A stretch of 14,335 nt of DNA from an uncultured Peptococcaceae bacterium (GTDB taxonomy: Bacteria; Bacillota; Peptococcia; Peptococcales; Peptococcaceae). The position numbers were made by a program, and so were the translations under genes. The DNA lies in assembly GCA_937922955.1 (NCBI GenBank), contig CALAKO010000124.1:1-14335 (forward strand), read 5' to 3'. The notes under the pieces were generated by a model, which ran no database searches, had not been told where the DNA came from, and worked only from the letters and a program-made list of their open reading frames with translations. Below, piece by piece: positions 1 through 7,270 of the stretch. Numbering within the stretch: the stretch's first letter is position 1; every line of letters starts with the position of its first letter.

Positions 1-9
1 CCTTTTCTT

Positions 10-915
10 TTATATTTTTTCAGATAGAAGACTGATAAGGGTTTGTAAAATGAGGGAGTCGGCAGATGTTTTATGATAGATAAGATGCACCGATGCATAA
101 AGGTCTTCTTTTATAGGAATATGGAGAAAACCATAACGATCGTTGGAGGTTTCCTGGGCAAGTGACCAGTAATTGCCACTGTTCATAAAATCGACAAATA
201 GAGAAGTGTTATCAATGATATAGGATATTTGGGGATCACCATAGTATTTTAGTAATTGATAGAAGATATGATCCTCTATAGAGGTGCTGGATTGTAAAAC
301 CAATGTTTTTGTTAATAGTTCTTTAACGGAGATACTTGAATACTGAGCAGCATTCATGTTGTTGGCGCTTACAATTGCTGAGAACGATACCCGAGAAGAG
401 AGTTTTGTAATTTGCAAAATATCGGGAAGATTTTTTGTGAAATTTGCTTCGAAAAATGGTGTTACAACAGTAACAATGGCTTTGTCGTCAGTTTGAATTT
501 TTTCTAATGCTTCAGCAGTGGGTAATGTGAGAATATGCAAATTTACATAAGGGAAAATGCGATTAAATTCTTGAATATGGGATAACCAACGTCCGGTGCT
601 AAGTAAATTGGGAATATAGAGCGTCATTTCATCAACAACATTAGCATAAAATTTATTGCTTGGGTAACGATAAAGTTGTTTAAGTTCTTTTTCAAGAGCA
701 AGAATTTCATGCACGCGTTCCATAAAATATTGACCGTCCTCTGTCAATTTGACGCCTTTGCTAGTACGCTCAAAAATTGTAATTCCGTAATATGACTCTA
801 CTTTTTTTATAATACTACTGAGGTTTTGCTGGCGTAGGAATAACTGATCAGCAGCTTTATGGATAGAGCCACATTCTGTTGTTACAGCGATGTCATACAG
901 GTAATCTAGGTTCAT
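10..915 (-). CDS. LysR-type transcriptional regulator
   Basis: A 301-residue protein with the LysR-type layout. The N-terminal winged helix-turn-helix lies at about residues 1-60: AADQL and the recognition segment LSSIIKKVESYYG, then FERTSKGVKLTEDG. A linker helix and a periplasmic-binding-protein-like effector domain follow at about 90-300. The length is normal for the family. I take the ATG at 915, not the upstream in-frame codon at 978, because AGGAGG sits 9 bases before it and a -10/-35 pair lies just upstream at 938-966. The extra 21 residues would be encoded within that promoter. It is divergent from the hydrolase gene at 1129, the classic arrangement in which a LysR protein controls its neighbour and often itself. 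Its effector is unknown; a substrate or product of the neighbouring hydrolase/transporter locus is the obvious inference. The effector domain is weakly conserved by eye, so no subfamily is assigned. Confidence 0.9.
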   Translation of the reverse strand: MNLDYLYDIAVTTECGSIHKAADQLFLRQQNLSSIIKKVESYYGITIFERTSKGVKLTEDGQYFMERVHEILALEKELKQLYRYPSNKFYANVVDEMTLYIPNLLSTGRWLSHIQEFNRIFPYVNLHILTLPTAEALEKIQTDDKAIVTVVTPFFEANFTKNLPDILQITKLSSRVSFSAIVSANNMNAAQYSSISVKELLTKTLVLQSSTSIEDHIFYQLLKYYGDPQISYIIDNTSLFVDFMNSGNYWSLAQETSNDRYGFLHIPIKEDLYASVHLIYHKTSADSLILQTLISLLSEKI

Positions 916-937
916 GCTCCATTTCCTCCTTGTAAAT

Positions 938-966
938 ATTATATACAGATTGGAATTATGAAACAA
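938..966 (-). promoter_or_regulatory. Promoter of the LysR gene
   Basis: On the minus strand a perfect TATAAT (943 down to 938) lies 17 bases from TTGTTT (966 down to 961, three of six matches to the -35 consensus). The predicted start point is near 931, giving a leader of about 16 bases that contains the AGGAGG site. This is inferred from consensus only. Confidence 0.6.
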
Positions 967-1015
967 TGAAGGGGACATGTTTTTTTAGATTGCTTTTCCG
1001 ACATTTTAACAAATA

Positions 1016-1052
1016 ATTGGTGACTATCGATAAAATAAATCTGACTTATAAT
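1016..1052 (+). promoter_or_regulatory. Hydrolase promoter with possible LysR site
   Basis: A perfect TATAAT at 1047-1052 lacks a recognisable -35 at 16-18 bases spacing, as expected for an activator-dependent promoter. Over the -35 position lies ATTG-N8-CGAT (1016-1019 and 1028-1031), which contains a T-N11-A (T1018 to A1030), the loose signature of LysR-family sites. The exact palindrome TATCGATA (1025-1032) overlaps it. The -10 box is well supported; the operator is inference. Confidence 0.45.
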
Positions 1053-1063
1053 AAAAGCATGAA

Positions 1064-1080
1064 CAGCAGATAAACTGCTG
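1064..1080 (+). other. Short hairpin near predicted mRNA 5' end
   Basis: CAGCAG (1064-1069) and CTGCTG (1075-1080) form a perfect 6-bp stem with a 5-base loop, starting about 5 bases after the start point predicted from the TATAAT at 1047-1052. It could stabilise the 5' end of the hydrolase transcript. It might also be chance. Confidence 0.3.
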
Positions 1081-1128
1081 ACGAAAAACAAATTGGCGAA
1101 TAGTTTAAAACGAAAAGGAGTAAGTATT

Positions 1129-3174
1129 ATGAACAGAAAAGCAATGTCAAATAAAATTCTGGTTCTTGGCGTTGATGGTATGGATCCAGCCCTCACCAGA
1201 CGTTTTGTTGATGAAGGCATCATGCCAAATGTAAAAGAATATTTGGAACGAGGCGTCGCTCGTGAAGATCTCGTTATGCAGGGAGGGCATCCAACAATTA
1301 CGCCGCCAATGTGGACTACGATGGCTACTGGTACTTGTCCTGGTACCCATGGTATCACCTGCTTCTGGAATCCGGATCCGGAACGTCTGGATACATTGTC
1401 TTATGCGCTGGATTCTCGTAAGTGCAAATCTGAACCGTTGTGGAATGTTTTCGCAGAGGCTGGCAAGAAAACACTCGTCTGGTGCTGGCCAGGGTCCAGT
1501 TGGCCTCCAACCAGTAATAATCCAAACCTCTACGTTGTCGATGGTACAACACCTGGTTTTATAGGTACCGGAGCTGCCATTATTGACTGGGAAAAAGTCG
1601 TTGTTGCCGATAAAGAATTTGGGGAAGTTCTTTATAAACCGCGTATTCAGGTATCCAACGGCGCTGGCTGTGTTCTGACAGATGTGGATGCCGCAGAAGA
1701 CGAACCGGAAACCAACGGGGTCAGTGCTGGTATTGCTGGTGGTGCGAGCAGTGGTGGTGTCACCAACATTGAACTGAGTGAAGCCGATGGTGAACTTGGG
1801 TTGGATGATACACCAATTGATATCGTTAATTCTCCGATTAAACCGGCGTCAGGATGGGCAGAAGCGCCTGCAGATGCGATGGAATTTACTGTTGTGTTGG
1901 AAAATGGTTTCTCCAGTCGCCCAGCACTGATTCTAAAAAACGAACAGGGTGTGTATGATCGCATTGCAATCTATAAAAATAAAAAAGCTGCTGATCCAAT
2001 TGTAACCGCTAAGCTTTCGGAAACATTGAAATATTTCATTGATAAAGTGGCAAATAAAGATGGGGAAAAGATAGATTGCGCGCGCTTCATCAAGGTCGCA
2101 GAAATGGCAGAAGATGGTTCCCATGTGAAACTTCATATTGGGATGGCGGCAAATAGCTATGATAAAAGTGTATGGCATCCGCACTCTTTCAATGATGAAA
2201 TTATTGAAAATATTGGTTTATTACCTTCTATTCCTTGCCATGGTTCTCAGAATCCAGATAGTGCAGAATACTTGATGGTTGCTGATTGGGAAAAGGTTTG
2301 TGATTATCAGGCCAAAGCCTTAAAGTATTGTGCAGAAGAAGCTGGCTTTGAAGTCATTTACAGCCATATTCACAATGTTGATCATATGGGTCATAAATTC
2401 TGGCATCACGCAAAGCCACGCGCCAACACACCAGAAGGTCTTAAGCGTGCGAAAGATTATCAGGGATGTATTCGTGAGGTTTATCGTCAGACGGACCGCT
2501 ATCTGGGACAATTTCTGCACTTGCTTGATGAAGATTGGTCCATTTTTATTATGAGCGATCACGGATTAATGGTCATGGAAGAGGAACATCCACCACTTAT
2601 CGGTGATGCTTTTGGCTGCAATGTTCGTGTTCTTCAGGAACTTGGCTTTACAGCGCTGAAGAAAGACGAGAGGGGCAATGACATTAAAGAAATCGACTGG
2701 AAAAACACAAAAGCTGTAGCCACTCGCGGCGGCCACATCTACATCAATCTCAAAGGCCGCAATCCACATGGCATCGTTGAACCGGAAGATAAATATCAAG
2801 TGGAAGAAGAGCTTATAAAGGCTTTGTATCACTACGAATATAAAGGTAAACGCGCCATTAGCTTGGCATTGCGTAATAAAGATGCCAAAGTACTTGGGAT
2901 GTATGGTCCTGAATGTGGGGATATTGTATACTTCCTAGCCGAAGGCTTTAACCGTTTGCATGGGGATTCTCTGGCAACAACCAATGGTTATTGGGGAACT
3001 AGTGTCTCACCAATTGTCATCTTTGCTGGCAAAGGATTCAAGAAAGGAGCAAAAATCAACCGCATCATTCAGCAGGTCGATTTTGCAGCCACTATTGCGG
3101 CTGTTGGTGGGGTGCGTATGACGAAGGATTGCGAAGGAGCTCCAGTTTATCCAGCCTTTGAAGAAGAATTCTAA
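1129..3174 (+). CDS. Alkaline-phosphatase-superfamily hydrolase (NPP type)
   Basis: A 681-residue protein with the active-site set of the type I phosphodiesterase/nucleotide pyrophosphatase branch. LVLGVDGMDP gives the first metal ligand, D16. The segment HPTITPPMWTTMATG aligns with the NPP nucleophile motif and points to T58. HNVDHMGH gives D418 and H422, MSDHG gives D477 and H478, and RGGHIYIN gives H536. The two-metal site therefore looks complete. No signal peptide is visible, so it should act in the cytoplasm, cleaving a phosphate mono- or diester, phosphonate or sulfate ester after import. ATG 1129 is chosen over 1093 because AAGGAG lies 8 bases upstream. Residues about 185-235 are a Gly/Ala/Ser- and acid-rich stretch unlike the rest. 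It is divergent from a LysR gene and followed by an anion transporter. The superfamily is secure; the substrate cannot be read from sequence. Confidence 0.85.
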   Translation: MNRKAMSNKILVLGVDGMDPALTRRFVDEGIMPNVKEYLERGVAREDLVMQGGHPTITPPMWTTMATGTCPGTHGITCFWNPDPERLDTLSYALDSRKCKSEPLWNVFAEAGKKTLVWCWPGSSWPPTSNNPNLYVVDGTTPGFIGTGAAIIDWEKVVVADKEFGEVLYKPRIQVSNGAGCVLTDVDAAEDEPETNGVSAGIAGGASSGGVTNIELSEADGELGLDDTPIDIVNSPIKPASGWAEAPADAMEFTVVLENGFSSRPALILKNEQGVYDRIAIYKNKKAADPIVTAKLSETLKYFIDKVANKDGEKIDCARFIKVAEMAEDGSHVKLHIGMAANSYDKSVWHPHSFNDEIIENIGLLPSIPCHGSQNPDSAEYLMVADWEKVCDYQAKALKYCAEEAGFEVIYSHIHNVDHMGHKFWHHAKPRANTPEGLKRAKDYQGCIREVYRQTDRYLGQFLHLLDEDWSIFIMSDHGLMVMEEEHPPLIGDAFGCNVRVLQELGFTALKKDERGNDIKEIDWKNTKAVATRGGHIYINLKGRNPHGIVEPEDKYQVEEELIKALYHYEYKGKRAISLALRNKDAKVLGMYGPECGDIVYFLAEGFNRLHGDSLATTNGYWGTSVSPIVIFAGKGFKKGAKINRIIQQVDFAATIAAVGGVRMTKDCEGAPVYPAFEEEF

Positions 3175-3203
3175 CGCAATTGTGAAAAAATATAGTACGA
3201 CAC

Positions 3204-3251
3204 AGATAAGCGGCTATACGTTCTGTTGTAGGATGCTGTAGCTGCTTATCT
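3204..3251 (+). repeat. Stem-loop downstream of the hydrolase gene
   Basis: A 13-bp inverted repeat (3204-3216 with 3239-3251, one G-U pair) encloses a 22-base loop, 30 bases after the hydrolase stop. Only three T follow, so it is at best a weak terminator; it could also be a 3'-end stabiliser or a protein site. Its left arm overlaps the first copy of the 12-bp direct repeat annotated separately. Confidence 0.45.
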
Positions 3252-3281
3252 TTAGGAAACGATTAATACTAAGCGGTTATA
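3207..3281 (+). repeat. Pair of 12-bp direct repeats, TAAGCGGYTATA
   Basis: TAAGCGGCTATA (3207-3218) and TAAGCGGTTATA (3270-3281) differ at one base and start 63 bases apart, about six helical turns. The second copy occupies the place where the transporter promoter's -35 should be. This looks like a paired activator or repressor site, perhaps for the LysR protein encoded nearby. Confidence 0.5.
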
Positions 3282-3292
3282 TTTTAGGGGTT

Positions 3293-3298
3293 TATAAT
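3293..3298 (+). promoter_or_regulatory. -10 box of the transporter promoter
   Basis: A perfect TATAAT lies 54 bases before the transporter start codon. The hexamer 17 bases upstream (3270-3275, TAAGCG) does not resemble TTGACA and is part of a repeated 12-mer, suggesting activator-assisted transcription. The transporter may therefore be transcribed independently of the hydrolase. Confidence 0.5.
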
Positions 3299-3351
3299 AT
3301 AGTGTGTGTCAATGACTTGCGCTTGGCGTAAAAGAGATAGGAGATGAGGAC

Positions 3352-4821
3352 ATGTCAGAGGTAACAACAAAAAAACGACCAACAAATCTATTTTACTATA
3401 TTAACACTATTATCGTGTTCGCATTGATTTTCGGTATTGGTGCCTTGGAACCGGTTGGACAGATTACTCCTCTGGGTATGCAGATACTTGGTATCTTTGT
3501 TGGTACTTTATATGGTTGGTGTACCGTCGGTCTTGTTTGGCCGAGTATTGTTGCAATTATAGCCGTTGGCTTGACGGACTACTGCACGGTGACAGAATCC
3601 TTCAGTACAGGCTTTGGGAATGAAATTCCGATCACCATCGTGGTCGTTTACACGTTGGCTGCTTTTATGGAAGAAAGCGGACTCAGCGGCTGGCTGGCCA
3701 ACTGGTTCATTAGCCGAAAGATTGGAGAGGGACGTCCATGGGTCTTCACGTTTCTGATCTTACTGGCAGCGTATGTCCTGTCTGCGCTGATTAGTCTCTA
3801 CGCAACGATTATCATTCTTTGGGCAATTTTTTATAAAATCTGCGATCAAATTGGCGAAAAGCATGGCAGCAAATACACTGGGATGGTCATCGCTGGAATT
3901 GTTATTATTTGTTCGCTGACGGGCATGCTCTTTCCGTTTAAGCCATTCTCTATCATTGTGCTCGGCCTGGCGCAAAATGGAATTGGTGCGACGATCGACT
4001 ACAACTTTGTCTCCTGGACGGTGTATAATTTTATCATTTCTTTCGCTATGATGGTGCTCTATATGTTGGTTTGTCGTTTTGTGATCCGTCCTGATATGAC
4101 AAACGTTAAAGAAGCTGGTGCTCAATATGCTTATCTTCGAAACGTGACAATGAACAGAGATGAGAAAATTGCTTTCAGTGTTTTGATAACTTTTGTTGTA
4201 TTGCTGATGCTTCCTAGCATTGTTCCAAGTTCCATACCAGGAATGGCTCAACTGTCTAATCTGGGAGTTATCGGCATCGGCATGCTTTGTGTGACGGTGA
4301 TGGCTATAATGAAAACGAAAGAAGGAAAGGAGTATGTGAGTATTCCGGAGTTGATTAAAAAGGGCGTGAATTGGGAACTTGTGATTCTGGTTGCTGCGAC
4401 TATGCCGCTTAGTAATGCTCTGGAAGCGGAGGAATCCGGTGTTCTGCAAACGGTTATTGCTTGGATGACACAGGTCTTCAGTGGACTCAGTGCGACCGCC
4501 TTCTTGATTATCATTACGGTACTTTTTATTTTTGTCACTCAGATCACCCACAATCTTGTATTGGTCATGGTCTTTACGCCGGTGTTGGCGCAGATGGGGC
4601 TAAGCTTTGGTGCTAATCCATTGTTGATCAGCTTCATGATCTATTATGCTGCATTTACTGCATTCTGTACACCAGCAGCGTCGTCCAATGCTGCGTTAAT
4701 TTTTGGGAATGCAGAATGGATTGGCAAAAAACAGGCTTATTTGACAGGAATATTGATTCTGTTGATTACATTGGCGGTATTGATTTGTATCGGTATTCCA
4801 TTGGGGAATGTTTTATTGTAA
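3352..4821 (+). CDS. SLC13/DASS-like anion transporter
   Basis: A 489-residue, strongly hydrophobic integral membrane protein with roughly 11-12 predicted helices. The features fit the divalent anion:sodium symporter/ArsB-CitT grouping: a two-fold pseudo-repeat, a conserved-looking segment ITHNLVLVMVFTPVL in the second half, and a C-terminal TPAASSNAALIFGN loop of the substrate/ion-binding type. The Ser-Asn-Thr signatures of characterised sodium/dicarboxylate members are not intact: the corresponding places read SLYAT (first half) and THN (second half). Substrate and coupling ion may therefore differ. The start is supported by AGGAG 8 bases upstream. It lies 177 bases after the hydrolase, with its own TATAAT. 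By context it probably imports the anionic substrate of that hydrolase or exports a product; this is inference. Confidence 0.8.
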   Translation: MSEVTTKKRPTNLFYYINTIIVFALIFGIGALEPVGQITPLGMQILGIFVGTLYGWCTVGLVWPSIVAIIAVGLTDYCTVTESFSTGFGNEIPITIVVVYTLAAFMEESGLSGWLANWFISRKIGEGRPWVFTFLILLAAYVLSALISLYATIIILWAIFYKICDQIGEKHGSKYTGMVIAGIVIICSLTGMLFPFKPFSIIVLGLAQNGIGATIDYNFVSWTVYNFIISFAMMVLYMLVCRFVIRPDMTNVKEAGAQYAYLRNVTMNRDEKIAFSVLITFVVLLMLPSIVPSSIPGMAQLSNLGVIGIGMLCVTVMAIMKTKEGKEYVSIPELIKKGVNWELVILVAATMPLSNALEAEESGVLQTVIAWMTQVFSGLSATAFLIIITVLFIFVTQITHNLVLVMVFTPVLAQMGLSFGANPLLISFMIYYAAFTAFCTPAASSNAALIFGNAEWIGKKQAYLTGILILLITLAVLICIGIPLGNVLL

Positions 4822-4878
4822 AAAACGGCATTGATGCATTGGAAATGTTTTGAGGTAGTGTGCAGAACAGTTCTTTTG

Positions 4879-4884
4879 TATGAT
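4879..4884 (+). promoter_or_regulatory. Possible -10 box before the CxxC/ABC operon
   Basis: TATGAT matches the -10 consensus at five of six positions and lies 26 bases before the next start codon. No good -35 is found at 16-18 bases. The 89-base gap after the transporter holds no convincing terminator, so read-through from the transporter transcript is equally possible. Confidence 0.3.
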
Positions 4885-4910
4885 CGGATTGTATGTGAGG
4901 AGGAAGAGCG

Positions 4911-5351
4911 ATGGAGGAGCTTTACACGTCGCAGAATCGTCTGGAACTATTGAAAGAACGCTGCCAGCGCTGTGTGTGCAAATACTGTGGCAAGTCATTG
5001 TCTTTGAAACGACTAATTTTCAGCGATTTTCCGGATGCACGTATTGAAATTTACTGCGATCATTGTGAGCGGATTGAATATGGTGTTGAACCGGAGATTT
5101 ATGAGAGCGCTAAAAACTTTGTGGATAATCTGGAGTTTAACTATTATATTGACATGGATAAAAATGAGAAAACTCATCAGATGAATATTGCAAAAGTGGC
5201 CGAAATCCTTGCTTGGGGTTGTCGCAATATGGGGATGTTAAATGTTGATGGCTTCAGCGTTCCTGTCAATTTCAAAGAACATCTTATGGACCAGTGTCTG
5301 GTAATTAGCGATGAGGCGCTTTGTGCAGAGGAGGCGGATGACAATGTGTAA
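4911..5351 (+). CDS. Small zinc-ribbon-like protein, unknown function
   Basis: A 146-residue protein I do not recognise as a named family. It has two cysteine pairs, CKYC (C23, C26) and CDHC (C49, C52), spaced like the two knuckles of a zinc ribbon, plus C18 and C21 just before. After residue 60 comes an acidic and aromatic region with no obvious motif. There is no signal peptide or membrane segment, so it is presumably cytoplasmic. AGGAGG at 4898-4903 supports the ATG at 4911. Its last codons overlap the start of the ABC ATPase gene by 8 bases, so the two are probably translationally coupled and act together. A metal-binding or redox role is inferred from the cysteines only. Confidence 0.75.
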   Translation: MEELYTSQNRLELLKERCQRCVCKYCGKSLSLKRLIFSDFPDARIEIYCDHCERIEYGVEPEIYESAKNFVDNLEFNYYIDMDKNEKTHQMNIAKVAEILAWGCRNMGMLNVDGFSVPVNFKEHLMDQCLVISDEALCAEEADDNV

Positions 5352-6162
5352 CACCATTGTCAGAACCAACGGTCTTTGCTTGCAATCAGGAAAATGTTTT
5401 CTTTTTAGAGACATCGATTGGGAAGTGAAACGTGGCGAGCATTGGCTCGTTTTCGGAATGAATGGTAGCGGCAAAACTACTTTGCTCAGTACTGTTGCGG
5501 GTTTTAAATTACCCACCAGTGGCCGTTTGGAAGTACTCGGTCAGACCTACAGTAATAATAATATTTTTGCACTGCGACGAAAGGTTGGCTGGGTCAGCAG
5601 CTCGTTCTTTGATCTTTACTATGCCAAAGAACCTGCCCTGGAAATTGTTCTTTCTGGATTATTCGGCACCTTTGGCATACGCAGCATCGTGGGCGATGCA
5701 GAAGTGCAACAGGCGAAACATTTACTGTGCGAGTTGCGTCTTGGAGATAAAATTAACACGCCTTTCTGTTTCATGAGCAAGGGCGAACGTCAGAATGTAC
5801 TTATAGCCCGTGCTCTTATTGCCGAGCCAGAGATACTTGTACTTGATGAACCAAGTATGGGGTTGGACATTTATGCGCGTGAATATTTGCTCAATACGAT
5901 TAGTGCGCTGGCGGCGGAGAAATGTGTAACGGTTATTTATGTTACTCATTATCCAGAGGAGATTCAGCCATTTATGAGCAAAACCTTGCTGCTGCGTCAT
6001 GGTCACATCTTTGCACAGGGGGACACCGAAAAAATGATGACGTCCGACTGTCTTTCAGATTTTATGCAGGAACGGGTCACGGTTCATCACGACGACGAAG
6101 GCTTTATGCGTATGAGTGTTGAGGCACCAACTAATATTCCGACGCTTTGCTACCGGCGTTGA
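5344..6162 (+). CDS. ABC ATPase of the ModF/YlmA type, no permease nearby
   Basis: A 272-residue ABC nucleotide-binding protein. Walker A is GMNGSGKTT (38-46), the signature motif is MSKGERQ (144-150) instead of LSGGQ, Walker B is ILVLDEP (164-170), and the H-loop histidine is H202 in THYPEE. The phrase GEHWLVFGMNGSGKTTLL and the GERQNVLIARAL signature recall the ModF/YlmA (COG1119-like) ATPases, which often lack a clear permease. The start could be 5338 or 5344 (ATGACAATG). I choose 5344 because AGGAGG (5329-5334) then has 9 bases of spacing rather than 3. The gene overlaps the upstream CxxC gene and is 15 bases from the next one. No membrane component lies in this operon, so it either uses a distant permease or has a non-transport, soluble role. 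The fold is certain; the function is not. Confidence 0.85.
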   Translation: MCNTIVRTNGLCLQSGKCFLFRDIDWEVKRGEHWLVFGMNGSGKTTLLSTVAGFKLPTSGRLEVLGQTYSNNNIFALRRKVGWVSSSFFDLYYAKEPALEIVLSGLFGTFGIRSIVGDAEVQQAKHLLCELRLGDKINTPFCFMSKGERQNVLIARALIAEPEILVLDEPSMGLDIYAREYLLNTISALAAEKCVTVIYVTHYPEEIQPFMSKTLLLRHGHIFAQGDTEKMMTSDCLSDFMQERVTVHHDDEGFMRMSVEAPTNIPTLCYRR

Positions 6163-6177
6163 AAGGAGTTGTTCAAG

Positions 6178-7143
6178 ATGTCAACAGAACAGAATTTGAC
6201 ATTTGCACAGGCTTTCGGTGGAAGTCGAGATATGTGCTGTATTGCAGCGGTTGGCGATATGGCGGCAATGGGGCGTTTTGATGAAGAATTTCACATGTAT
6301 GGATGTGCTTGCTTAGAGCAGAATCAAATAACTTATCGCATCACTCCATCGGCAGAGCAAATCTATCATTTTGTAATGGAATCGACCTTTGCAGGTCGAT
6401 TCCCGACACGTATTCATACGTACAGTGAATCTCTGCCTGTGCCTGCAGGCATGAAAACGCGCATCGAACGTCGGGTGAAATTGACGCTGGCGAAAGAGAT
6501 TCAAAAACGTTACCCCGTCGAATATTATCATCTTGTGCAGCGTCTCGGTGCTGTTCCGTCGGATAATCATGGGTTGCCCATTGTGGAAACATTGCGCACG
6601 CAGATTGATGGTCACTTTGATGAGCTGGAATGTCAGCTTTTTCAAGGAACGATGCAGATTGTTTATGAAGCAAAACATCTCAACAGGGAAAGCATGGAAT
6701 TTCTGCAGCGGTGGCTCGAGAAAACGCGCAAACAAATGGAGGACACCCCATTTATTCAGCGCAATATGTCACGCATCTTCCATGGTTTCTGCTATAAAAA
6801 AGGAAACAAACCAATTAAAACTGTCGTCAATGCTCAGGCTGTGACGGTTTGGGAACAGCATGAAAAGTTGCAGCGGGAAGGGTGTTTGACCGGTCCGATC
6901 CTACATGAAGAACAGTGGTTTGATGATGCGGCAGATATTTCACAAGGTAGAGTAAATTTTCGCGAGACAGTCCAGAAGCTGCAGAATGCCGATTACTTCG
7001 AAGGCTTGCAGGCCGTGAAAGCCTTGCCTAGTGTTGTGGATGCCGCAGCCTTTCATTTGGCGTTGAAAGAATTGAAAGAGATAGGGAAAACGGATGCGGT
7101 AGAGGATCTTTGTGGCTATGGATATCGGTGGAACTGTTTATAA
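6178..7143 (+). CDS. Uncharacterised 321-residue operon protein
   Basis: I do not recognise this 321-residue protein. It has no signal peptide or membrane helix. The N-terminal part (about 15-65) is mixed, with FGGSRDMCC and YGCACLEQ contributing four cysteines. The middle (about 95-205) is charged and probably helical. The C-terminal part ends in YGYRWNCL. The ATG at 6178 follows AAAGGAG with 9 bases of spacing, only 15 bases after the ABC ATPase stop, so it is the last gene of that operon. The transcript ends in a hairpin that overlaps its stop codon. Its association with a CxxC protein and an orphan ABC ATPase suggests a dedicated partner of the ATPase; nothing more specific is justified. 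Confidence 0.75.
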   Translation: MSTEQNLTFAQAFGGSRDMCCIAAVGDMAAMGRFDEEFHMYGCACLEQNQITYRITPSAEQIYHFVMESTFAGRFPTRIHTYSESLPVPAGMKTRIERRVKLTLAKEIQKRYPVEYYHLVQRLGAVPSDNHGLPIVETLRTQIDGHFDELECQLFQGTMQIVYEAKHLNRESMEFLQRWLEKTRKQMEDTPFIQRNMSRIFHGFCYKKGNKPIKTVVNAQAVTVWEQHEKLQREGCLTGPILHEEQWFDDAADISQGRVNFRETVQKLQNADYFEGLQAVKALPSVVDAAAFHLALKELKEIGKTDAVEDLCGYGYRWNCL

Positions 7144-7166
7144 GCAGTTTCACCGATATATTTTTT
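7122..7166 (+). terminator. Rho-independent terminator overlapping the stop codon
   Basis: A 15-bp stem (7122-7136 with 7145-7159, one G-U pair) with an 8-base loop is followed by A and six T (7161-7166). The left arm is the last codons of the 321-residue gene, and the TAA lies in the loop. Confidence 0.8.
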
Positions 7167-7206
7167 CGCAGCGTCAGCGATCAGAAAACATGGATCGTGT
7201 TTAGAA

Positions 7207-7246
7207 TGAAAAAGAGGCTATCACGCAAACGATAGCCTCTTTTTCA
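7207..7246. terminator. Bidirectional terminator between convergent operons
   Basis: A perfect 16-bp inverted repeat (7207-7222 with 7231-7246) has an 8-base loop. A5 and T5 runs inside the arms give a U-tract on either strand. It lies between the plus-strand operon ending at 7143 and the histidine kinase gene ending at 7271, and should stop transcription from both sides. Confidence 0.85.
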
Positions 7247-7270
7247 TTTTAAAACGCGGCGTTTTGTATG

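Noticed and set aside
1093..1128. Upstream in-frame start for the hydrolase
   Set aside because: No ribosome binding site precedes it, whereas AAGGAG lies 8 bases before 1129, and the extra residues have no family similarity.
3760..4551. Long open frame antisense to the transporter
   Set aside because: Its translation is rich in His, Asn and Arg with no domain, it has no ribosome binding site, and it lies wholly within a well-supported membrane protein gene.
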